Source: Fragilariopsis cylindrus CCMP1102
Taxonomy: Eukaryota > Bacillariophyta > Bacillariophyceae > Bacillariales > Bacillariaceae
Direction of reading: 5' to 3'
Assembly: GCA_900095095.1 (NCBI GenBank)
Contig: FMBT01000540.1
Coordinates: 1-59,099, forward strand
Length of the DNA stretch: 59,099 nt
Numbering within the stretch: the first letter of the stretch is position 1; each line of letters opens with the position of its first letter. The notes under the pieces were generated by a model that had not been told where the DNA came from, searched no databases, and saw nothing but the letters and a program-made list of their open reading frames with translations. Positions 33,932 to 45,247 of this stretch are shown in pieces. The position numbers and the translations under genes are program-made.

Positions 33932-36900
33932 CTGCTGAACAGAACAAAATTTGATAGAGGCTACTTACTGTACACAGGTTAGTGTTCACTTTTCTGTTTC
34001 AATTGTTTTTAAGTCTGGTCCCAACTGGTTCAATTTTGGATGGTCGGCATGACGGCAGGGGAGTCCTTCTTGCCTGATGTTTTGAACAACCCTCTGCTGG
34101 TCATGATCCACTTTCTTTCCAATCTATATTCATAATGTTATTCATACAGGACATACGATAGAATCCTTCCACGTAACGGAAAACGTGCGTGGCGAGTATG
34201 TAACAGGTTTACACAGACATTGTAAGTATGATGAAAAAGCTTTTTAAAGGCGTAAGACAAACATCCAATAGCACCAATGATGACTGGCTGTCTTACACCC
34301 AGAGTGAAACCAATTATTATCAGCGCTACATAATGAGTACCGAAGTGATTTAGCACTCATCCAAAAATAAACTGGGTGAAAAGCCACCAAGATGACAAGG
34401 TCTACACTACAATTAATTATTACTGAGATGCCATTAGATGCATATATCTTTTGAATTCACAGAGGCTGGTAGAAACTTAGCAGTCACAGGACTGAAACTA
34501 TTGCAGGAGAAACCAATTGTAGCTAGTACCAATGAATCCAAACACAGTGGTAATCCAATTCCACATAAGAGGAAGAACGATAACAAGAGAATTTATAAGA
34601 TTGGTTTCTATTTGACAATTCTATACTTTGACAAATTTGAATGGAGCAGTAGCATATTTGACTCTATCAATTTGGACAGTTTTTTGACAAGATTCACATA
34701 TATATAAGGTGTATTGTAACACACAGTATTACTTAAAAGCATAGTTAATAGCCAACAAAAAGCATGCACATTGGGACTGAACACTTTGCAACTGTATCAA
34801 AGAAGATTCAATGACCGTTCATTCAATAAGTATCAGTCCATTCACAACAACACATACACCAAAAGCTGTCATTTTCCTAAGAAAATTAGATGTCTTATTC
34901 CACCATTATCACATGGACTGTCTTATAGATTGTCAAAGAAGTTGGAAATAAGGATGACGTGGTGTTTTTAAGATCATTGTTGTTGATGTTGGAAGCATAG
35001 CAGAAGCAGTAGCAACTACACGATAATATATGATGACAATGGCGACAACAATTTATTGATCTTCTTATGTGCTTATCTGAATGTAATGTTGTTTTTGCCC
35101 TCATCGTGCTCTTTGCTATTCAATTTTCATTATTTGCTATACTGGGGTACTGATGATGATTGAGGTCATAGTTTTTGTTCTGAGATCTTTTGAGTCAAGA
35201 TCTTGCTAAATTTACTAGACCATTTAATCTAGCCGAAGTTGTTATGTGACTAAGTATCGTGAATTATTCTATCGTGATACTGGTTTTGTTGAACATGTTA
35301 TTGTTGTGGGTCTAGATCTATCTAAGGGTACACATATCATAAAAATAGGTTGATTGTTGTCAATTAGCTGTGGCTAACTTGGAATTGAACTGATGTGGCC
35401 TATTACAGGTGGACTATGTATTCCTGAATGTATTTATTCTGGAATTCACTAGGTACTAATGATACTAAAGGTCCTTCCTCTAGGAGTGAGGATGGTTGTG
35501 GATGAAGAATCACTTTCTGCTGCTGCACAGCAAAATTGAATCGTTCAAAAAGAATGATTCCAGAGTAGATTTCTCTCTGGAATATGATTTTAGCTTAGTG
35601 TGTGTGCATTGGAAAAATTGATTTCCTTCACAGCTTTAACACTTCTTGACTGAACTCAGTAGGGCACCAAATTTAGCTAAAGTTGCTATATGCAACTAAG
35701 TACTGTGCATCTGTCTTTCTTGATACCAGTTTTGTTGAACACGTAGTAGGTCTATCTAAGGGTATGAAGATCATAAAAATAGGTTGATTGTTGTAAGTCA
35801 TGGCTAACTTTGGACTGAGCTGAAGACTACGGTAATTAGTTACTACTGATAGTTAGCTTTTCTATAGTTTATTTGTATACGGAAAACAACGTATTGTTGG
35901 GGCAGGCATCAGTGAATAGTATAGGCGCTTATATGTGCTTGTTAAAAGTTGTGGTCGAGTGACGATGCTTGTTGTTTGTGTATGGTTGTTGATAGACTGC
36001 TCACAAGTTGTTGTTGTTGTTGTTGTTGTTGTTTTGCGGTGCAATGAATATGGCTCTGGTGAATTTAAGAGATATAACGTCATCCTGTTTGAGTGGGAAA
36101 CGAGCTTGCTGTCTTGTTTTTAAGAATAATGCTACTGATTGGTGCAATAATGCTATCAGCGCTCCAGAACACAGGATTTACAGGTAGGTTATTAACTGCG
36201 TCCACTGTAATTTCCTGTGTCAGTAGTTTACCATTGTTCTCATCTCGTCCTGCCTCATTGAGCACAGCTTCTTTCAAAGCACTTTTGATAGACGCCATTT
36301 TTTCTGTTAATTCCAGTTTGAGAAGGCTACTCAAATTGGATTGTGGGAGTATTCTGGTATAAACTAATGAAATTGTTCAAAAAGTTCTTTTTGGTTCTGA
36401 AACCTTTGTTTCTGACTCGTTCTGTTGAGGTGGTGGGAACTATTGGCATGCCATTGGCATGCCATTGGCATATGATGAGTTGTTCCATTTTGAGAACCCA
36501 TTGTCAGTCATTTCCTAATTATTGTTCTTAGTGAGGTAGATTTGGTTGTATTATTAGTGTACTAGGGTGAATTATTGATGGTTGGTACGTGTTTGTACTT
36601 GGGATGGATAACACGGTTAGAAAATGTAATTTTAGAATTTGTCTGTTTTTATGCAGTAGGTGTTGGGCTTAGGTGCGCATGTATCTGCGGAATTTCAAAT
36701 TCCGCAGTAGCTCTATTCTAGGTGCAAGTTGTGCTTACTAACATCAATTTTGTTGAGATGTTGGTTTTGGACTAGATTAGGAGTTTGGTAAGATACTATG
36801 TCTTTGCTTATGGGCTTGTCTACATTACTTAGTGAGTGATCATGGTGATTGTAAACCATAGTATTTAGGAAATGCATTTTTGTGGTGTTCTAGGTTGGTA

Positions 36901-37020
36901 CTTTTCAATGGTTGACAGGCGCTTCAACTGTGTCTATCTACAACCTAAACTTTCAACGCATTTTGCATTTGCAATTATCCACAGTAAAAATTCAACTAAC
37001 TGTTTACGCTACTACGTTTG
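33507..37020. other. Gene-free stretch of about 3.5 kb
   Basis: No ORF resembles a known protein. Contains a CAA microsatellite (about 33901-33931), a pair of diverged direct repeats (35225-35385 and 35670-35815), a short TTGGCATGCCA repeat (about 36445-36470) and a GTT run (about 36007-36032). Probably old repeat-derived DNA. Confidence 0.55.
35225..35815. repeat. Pair of diverged direct repeats
   Basis: The order of words in 35225-35385 (tag-ccgaagttgttatgtg, ttttgttgaacatg, tctatctaagggta, atcataaaaataggttgatt) recurs at 35670-35815 with substitutions and deletions. Spacing is about 440 bp. Confidence 0.7.
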
Positions 37021-37187
37021 ACCTTGAGCTCGATGCACTACTTGGATCAGAACTAGGAACAGCACTGGGTACAGAACTAGGTGCGCTACTAGGATCCGAA
37101 GTAGGGTTAGTAATTAGTAATTGGAACTAAGCTTGGTCCATGACTAGGAGATACGCTTGGTGATTCCGTAGGAGAGCTTGTGGGTTA
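37021..37187 (-). repeat. Orphan copy of the stalk linker beyond the ice-binding gene stop
   Basis: From about 37035 to 37180 the DNA repeats 37969-38100, the PSxxPS linker just before the ice-binding domain, including the words GATCAGAACTAGGAACAGCA and GCTTGGTCCATGACTAGGAG. It lies right after the stop codon. No ice-binding domain follows it. Confidence 0.85.
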
Positions 37188-40100
37188 ATCAAATGGATCA
37201 TCGGTTGGTTCGCCACTAGGAATAGAAGTCGGTTCTAATGAAGGGATAGAACTCGGCAAATATGGCTGAGTGATGGTCGCCGCGTCGAGGGTTACCGCCG
37301 TTTGCGCCAACATACGGCCGTTCAAAGACGAACCGGTCTTGAGATTAACACCTGTCTTGGACAAGATGATGCCCTCCAAATGCGCACCTGCTTCAACATC
37401 AACCTTTAAGGCGGCTGACCAGAAGATGTTCTTTGCCAGTGCACCGCCAGTGAGAAATACATTCATGTTCGTGGCTTGCACAATGTTCTGCGATGTCCTG
37501 ATGATGAATATATCCGTTGCGCTGCCAGAGAATGTGAGATGAGTGGAAATGTCAATCTTTACGGTAAAAGTATAAACACCAGCTGTCAACGTTTGACCAC
37601 CAATTATGCCTCCTTTGAAATTGGTAGAAGTGGTGGGATAGTTGGTCTCGGACTGGGAGTCAGTGTACGCGGTTTCCATGTCACTGACGGCGGTGGTCAA
37701 TTCAGCGGGAGTAGGAGCCTCGTAATTTGCTGCTTTGACGATTCCTGTGATCTGAGTACTAGTCGAAAACTTACTAGTTGAACTTTCCCTGACCAAGACA
37801 AAACCAGTAATGGCTGACGAAGCGATGGGCGAGACGGCGATGTCGCCAGTAATCGAGGTGGGTCCAGTGGAGGTGATACCAGATTTTGAAAGGATGACGA
37901 AGTTACCGGCAGTTCCAAGATCGACACCCACTAAAGTGTGACTTGGTTCAACTGAAGAGCTCGGCGCACTACTTGGATCAGAACTAGGAACAGCACTGGG
38001 TATAGAACTAGGTGCGCTACTAGGATCCGAAGTAGGGTTAATACTTGGAACTAAGCTTGGTCCATGACTAGGAGAAACGCTTGGTGATTCCGATGGAAAA
38101 CCCGTTGGAAAACCAGAGGGAAATCCTGTGGGACCATCTGTAGGAAAACTTGTGGGTAGATTAGTTGGCAAAATAGAGGGACTACTGCTGGGTAAAGTAG
38201 ACGGATTGCTTGAAGGTGAGCCGCTAGGATTCGCAGAAGGCCCAACGGAAGGTGTGCCACTTGGATGAGCACTAGGAAAAGAGCTAGGAGCACCACTTGG
38301 TGTAAGACTTGGAATGAAACTCGGCAAAGAACTTGGTGAAAGACTGGGTTGTATGCTTGGACTTGAACTCGGTTCTGAACTAGGGATGGAACTTGGTGCA
38401 CCAGTCGGATCAGCACTTGGTTCAGAGCTAGGAATAGAACTTGGTGATTGACTGGGCATTGAACTTGGAACAATACTCGGAATGGAACTTGGAAGTAAAC
38501 TTGGAAGTAAACTTGGTAGGGAGCTAGGTGCGCCACTTGGATCAGCACTAGGAAAAGAGCTAGGAGAACCACTTGGTAAAAGACTTGGAATGAAACTCGG
38601 CAAAGAACTTGGTGAAAGACTGGGTTGTATGCTTGGACTTGAACTCGGTTCTGAACTAGGGATGGAACTTGGTGCACCAGTCGGATCAGCACTTGGTTCA
38701 GAGCTAGGAACAGAACTGGGTAAAACACTTGGCTCAAGGCTTGGAATTGAACTTGGTTCCAAACTCGGTAACAAGCTTGGGAGTGAGCTAGGTGCACCAC
38801 TCGGATCAGCACTAGGACCAGAACTAGGACTAGCACTTGGTGAAAGACTAGGCTCAGCACTTGGAATGAAACTGGGTAATGAACTCGGTTCTGAACTAGG
38901 GATGAAACTAGGTGCACCAGTTGGATCAGCACTTGGTTCAGAGCTAGGAACAGAACTTGGTGATTGACTGGGCATTGCACTTGGAACAGTACTCGGAATG
39001 GAACTTGGTTCCAAACTCGGCAAAAGACTAGGTTCAAGACTTGGAATGGAACTTGGTTCTGCACTAGGGATAGAACTCGGTGCACCAGTCGGTCCAGCAC
39101 TAGGATCAGAGCTAGGAGCACCACTTGGTGAAAGACTGGGTTGTATGCTTGGACTTGAACTCGGTTCTGAACTAGGGATTGAACTTGGTGCACCAGTCGG
39201 ATCAGCACTAGGGAAAGAGCTTGGATCAGAACTAGGTGAAACACTTGGCTCAAGGCTTGGAACGGAACTGGGCAAAGAACTCGGTTTTGAGCTAGGGATG
39301 GCACTCGGCACGCCGGTTGGATTAGCACTAGGATCAGAGCTAGGGCCGGAGCTTGATAAAACACTTGGCTCAAGGCTTGGAATTGAACTCGGTGCCAAAC
39401 TCGGCAAAAAACTGGGGATGGAACTTGGTGCACCACTCGGATCAGCACTAGGATCAGAGCTAGGATCAACACTAGGTAGATGACTGGGTAAAAGACTTGG
39501 CAAAAGACTTGGAATTGAACTCGGTGCCAAACTCGGCAAAAGACTAGGTTCAAGACTTGGAGTGGAACTTGGTTCTGCACTAGGGATAGAACTCGGTGCA
39601 CCAGTCGGTCCAGTACTAGGATCAGAGCTAGGAGCACCACTCGGCAAAAGACTAGGCTCGAGACTTGGAGTGGAACTTGGTTCTGCACTAGGGATAGAAC
39701 TCGGTGCACCAGTCGGTCCAGTACTAGGATCAGAGCTAGGAGCACCACTTGGAAAAAGACTCGGTTCGAGACTTGGAGTGGAACTTGGTTCTGCACTAGG
39801 GATAGAACTCGGTGCACCAGTCGGTCCAGCACTAGGAACAGAGCTAGGAGCACCACTTGGAAAAAGACTCGGTTCGAGACTTGGAGTGGAACTTGGTTCT
39901 GAACTAGGGATAGAACTGGGTGCACCAGTCGGTCCAGCACTAGGATCAGAGCTAGGAGCCCCACTTGGAAAAAGACTAGGCTCGAGACTCGGAGTGGAAC
40001 TCGGTTCTGAACTAGGTATAGAACTGGGTGCACCAGTCGGTCCAGCACTAGGATCAGAGCTAGGAGCCCCACTTGGAAAAAGACTAGGTTCGAGACTTGG

Positions 40101-43100
40101 AGCGGAACTTGGTTTTGAACTAGGGATAGAACTTGGTGCACCAGTCGGATCAGCACTAGGATCAGAGCTTGGATCAGAACTAGGTGAAAGACTCGGTTCA
40201 AGACTTGGAATTGAACTGGGCTGAGAGCTTGGTTTAGAACTAGGAACAGTAGTTGGGTTGAAACTCGGCACGCCACTTGGATCACTACTAGGAGAAGAGC
40301 TAGGACCACCACTTGGTCCGACGCTCGGTGCAGCACTTGGCACCACACTAGGTTTGCTACTCGGGTCAAGACTCGGTAACAAACTCGGTTCTGAACTTGG
40401 AACGGAACTCGGTGTGCTACTCGGATCAAAGCTAGGCTCGAGACTTGGAAGAGAGCTAGGCTTTCCAGTCGGAAAAGCACTTGGAATGGAGCTAGGCTCC
40501 GAACTTGGCAAGAAACTGGGGTTCCAAACTCGGGAAAGAACTAGGCACTGCACTTGGACTTGAGCTAGGTTTAAGACTCGGAACAGAACTTGGCTGAGTA
40601 CTTGGGGTTGGGCTAGGGACCAAGCTTGGTTGCTTGCTAGGCATTACAGTTGGACTCAAGCTAGGAACTGCAGAGGGATTTGTTGATGGAAGATCAGATG
40701 GATCAGAAGAGGGTTCGTCTGATGCAAACACGGTTGGTCCTGTACTTGGCACTGTACTTGGACTTGAGCTAGGTTCAAGACTCGGAACCCCACTTGGTTT
40801 TTCCGATGGAGCGCTAGACGGGGCATCTGATGCCAAGACACTTGGTTTTCCACTAGGCGATGCACTCGGTTCTAAACTTGGTAACAGACTTGAAATTGTA
40901 CTAGGAATACCAGATTCTGCAGAGGTTGGATTGTCTGATGCAAAGATAGATGGTCCCCCGCTAGACGCGACTGTAGGCAAATCTGTGGGTTCAATACTTG
41001 GAACAAAACTTGGCTGAGTACTTGGGGTCTCGCTAGGAACAAAACTTGGTTGCTTGCTAGGCATTACGCTTGGACTCAAGCTAGGAACTGCAGAGGGATT
41101 TGTTGATGGAAGATCAGATGGATCAGAAGAGGGTTCGTCTGATGCAACCACGGTTGGTCCTGTACTTGGCACTGCACTTGGACTCGAGCTAGGTTTAAGA
41201 CTCGGAACAGAACTTGGCTGAGTACTTGGGGTCTCGCTAGGAACAAAACTTGGTTGCCTGCTAGGCATTACAGTTGGACTCAAGCTAGGAGCTGCAGAGG
41301 GATTTGTTGATGGAAGATCAGATGGATCAGAAGAGGGTTCGTCTGATGCAACCACGGTTGGTCCTGTACTTGGCACTGCACTTGGACTCGAGCTAGGTTT
41401 AAGACTCGGAACAGAACTTGGCTGAGTACTTGGGGTCTCGCTAGGAACAAAACTTGGTTGCCTGCTAGGCATTACAGTTGGACTCAAGCTAGGAACTGCA
41501 GAGGGATTTGTTGATGGAAGATCAGATGGACTGGTAGATGGCCCATCCGATGTACTCACGGTTGGTCCTGTACTTGGCACTACACTTGGACTTGAGCTGG
41601 GTTCAAGACTCGGAACCCCACTTGGTTTTTCCGATGGAGCGCTAGATGGGGCATCTGATGCCAAGACACTTGGTTTTCCACTAGGCGATGCACTCGGTTC
41701 TAAACTTGGTAACAGACTTGGAGTTGTACTGGGAGTATCAGATTCTGCAGAGGTTGGATTGTCTGATGCAAAGATAGATGGTTCCCCGCTAGACGCGACT
41801 GTAGGCGAGACTGTTGGAACAATAGTTGGCAAGGATGTTGGTGTATTTGTTGGTACCGGTGTTGGTGCTGATGTCGGAGCAGATGTAGGAGCGGCCGTTG
41901 GGATTACCGTCGGCGGTAAAGTTGGAGGCAGAGTTGGAGCGACCGTTGGTGCTGCTGTAGGAGCCAATGTGGGTGTATTCGTTGGTGTTGCTGTTGGTGC
42001 TGCTGTAGGAGCCAATGTGGGTGTATTCGTTGGTGCTGCTGTTGGTGCTGCTGTTGGTGCTGCTGTTGGCACTGCTGTAGGAGCCGCTGTAGGAGCGGCC
42101 GTTGGTGGTAAACTTGGTGTTAAAGTTGGAAGTAGAGTTGGCACATTGGTTGGCGCCCGTGTGGGTAGAGTGCTCGGAACAATCGACGGATCTACGCTTG
42201 GTTCAAGACTAGGTAAAATGCTCGGAACGATTGATGGATCTACACTTGGTTCAAGACTAGGTATAGTGCTTGGCATACTTGATGGGACTTCACTTGGTTG
42301 AAGACTGGGTGTAGTGCTTGGTATACTTGACGGATTTTCACTTGGAACTTTACTAGGTGATAAACTTGGGTCAATACTTGGTAATGAGCTCGAAACGATA
42401 CTAGGAGAGCTACTTGGTTTCCCACTGGGACTTGAGCTAGGTTCCGATGATAAGAGTTCTTTATTCCAGTATAATTCAAAATTCTCAGTTATGCCCTTCC
42501 CTCTAAGTGCATCCCTGATTTGTGTTTCAACATCGGTGCTATTGATCATTTCAATTGAAGGTGTGGGTGAACTACTAGGTAATTCACTAGGTGCTCCAGA
42601 TTGTACATAGCTTGGTGGTAATGATGGGGATGGAGAGGGTGTAAAACCTTGCAACATCCTTGATACAAGATCGGGTGTATCAACTCCTAACAACCGCTCT
42701 TCAATTGGCACAGTTCCAAACAAGGGTTCTTCTGGACATGGGCCTTTGCATGCCACCGTTGAGTTCCAGTAAATGTCCAAATTTGTATCATTTATGGATG
42801 CAAGTTGGTATTCACATTTTTCCATTCGTCTCTGAAATGTCTCAAAACAGGGATCTGAAACACTATTATAAATTTCCATAATTTTCTCCCCAAAATCTTC
42901 TAGATCAATGTCTCCACTAAGATCGTTTTCTGCTGATTGATTACTAACAAAACTAAAACTAAATCTTATTCCTGCCATTGCCTCCACACGGTCTTCAGCT
43001 GGACAATAACCAGGAGCGAATGCTGGAGCAGGTGTTAAAATTTTCGATTGTGCCATCTGAGCGGCCGTGATCGCTCCAGTACTTGCGGCAACAGCGACCG

Positions 43101-45214
43101 CTGCAGTGGTGATAACCTGTAATTTACACCAAGAGTTTGTGAAGAGAGAGAGAGAGAGAGATAGGGAAAAATAATGTTCAGGAGTTGTATAAGACAATAG
43201 CAAAGCATAGCAATATATACACAACACAGACATGCATCAAAAAGTGAAATTTTGACAGTAGCAAAATAGACACAAAAGTAGATTCCATAGTGTAGTAGTA
43301 ATATATACACAAATACGTTAACTTACCGCTGTCACCGTTGTAGAGGCTGTTGCAGCTCCAGCAGCAGAAGCAACCCTGATTGATTAAATAAAAGAATATA
43401 CACATTAACAAAAGTTTTGGATTGTACAAAAAGAAAAATGAGGACCAGAAATAGTGTTAGCCGTATGTGAAGGTATAATAATGTAGGAAAAGGGTTGTAG
43501 ATAATTTTTAAAATAAACATGCAGGTAGATCGATAGATAGACAGAAATACGTAAGCAACGGATACTTACACGGCTGCTCCTGCTATTGCTGCGCTAGCAT
43601 TACCAGCTGTACTGGCAGCGGAAACGCTGATTCAAATAAAAGAAAAATACGTAAATATTTAAATAGATCACAAAAATTAAATATTATGATTTTGTATATG
43701 TGTGAGGGTAAAGAAGGGAATAAGAAATTATTTACAACCTCATTGTCGCATAATGTGGTTTTTGATATTTTATTGTGTAACTTACGCCATGGTTTGCATT
43801 ACAGCCGTTCTAAAGATAAACGAATGATAGAAAAATCGTGATGAAACAATAGAAATAGCAGTTTGTATGTAAGCGTTATGTACGTAAACGTTGTTGTTGG
43901 GTAAGATAAAATAAAATAAGCACTGCTTGCACCACCATCACGACAATGAATACGAATACAAATACGATGGCATGGTATTCAGTCAAATGCATCTATACAC
44001 TTGTTACTTACTGTGCTGCTGCTGCTGACGATGATGCCGCACCTGGTTTGTAAAACAAAAATTAATTAGTAAGAAACGCAAGCAGATATATAAACAAACA
44101 AGATACAAATAATAAGCAAACACATACAAACACATACACATAGCACACGTGTAAACTAGCTTACCAGCACTCGACCCGGCTGTACCGGATGCAGCTGACG
44201 AGGTTGTTGCTGAAGATGTTGTTGCTGATGCACTCGTCGATGATGCATGCAATATAGAAGAGGAACTTTGAATTGCACCACTAGAAGCATTTGCTGCTAC
44301 TTCTGCTGCAATTTCAGCTGCATGGGCAGCATTCTCTGCCGATGCTTGTATAATTGTACTCGCACCACCATCACCACCACTCGTTCCTCCTTGTGCAAAT
44401 GCACCAATGTTTAAGTCGTCATCATTTGATTTGCTAAATGCAGAAAATAATTTTTGTACTCCACCAACCGCACCAACCATTGCCATTCCGCCCAATGTGT
44501 ACATCATACCTCGAATCACTTTCTTTTCAGGATTTTCTTCATCTTCCTTTTCTTCATCAGAAGTATACATATCATCATTGTCGTATTCGTCATCATCGTA
44601 CAGTGTACGAAGATTATTATCATAACAATCATTACTGTCGTTATAATTCTCAAAACTGCCACTACCACCACCCCCACCACCCCCACCACCACCATTGTCA
44701 TTGTTTCCATCGTATTGTGTATTGAATATATCTAACAAACGTATTGAATTTTCTGGACGTAATGCTGGGACTGCATGTAGACTATTATTACTGGTGTTGT
44801 TGTTGTTCGTTGTTGCTATTGCTATTGTTGCAGTTGCTGCTGTCGGTGCCAAATTTGGAAATAAATCCTGTTCAATCAATTCAGGATTACCATCAGCAAC
44901 ATCCGATGCAAAACGAATAGTATACTTCCTTTGTACTTCATTGTTGTTGTTGTTTTCAATGTCGTAGTCATCGTTATTGCCATTGCCATTGCCATTGCCA
45001 ATGTCATCACTATTACTATCCTTATTTTTAACAACAGGAACAGCAACACCATCATTATGATGTATCCCCTCTTCGTATTCATCTTGAAGTGTATCCATAA
45101 ATGATTCATCATCAAATATATCAAAACTAATTTTATCAAATTTAGCACTAGAAGACATAAATGCTGCTGTCTTCTTCTCAATATCATCATCATCACCAGT
45201 AGTAGCATCGTAAT

Positions 45215-45247
<33 letters not shown>

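Noticed and set aside
34138-34356. Minus ORF of 72 codons in the gene desert
   Set aside because: Some transposon-like flavour but no motif that I can name, and no continuation in other frames.
36080-36334. Minus ORF of 84 codons with a balanced composition
   Set aside because: Could be a small gene or an old fragment, but no family motif, targeting signal or conserved neighbour supports it.
38051-40480. 809-codon minus-strand ORF rich in VLxQVxxLV in the ice-binding stalk
   Set aside because: A second frame of the same PSxx repeat; it has no continuity with the ice-binding domain.
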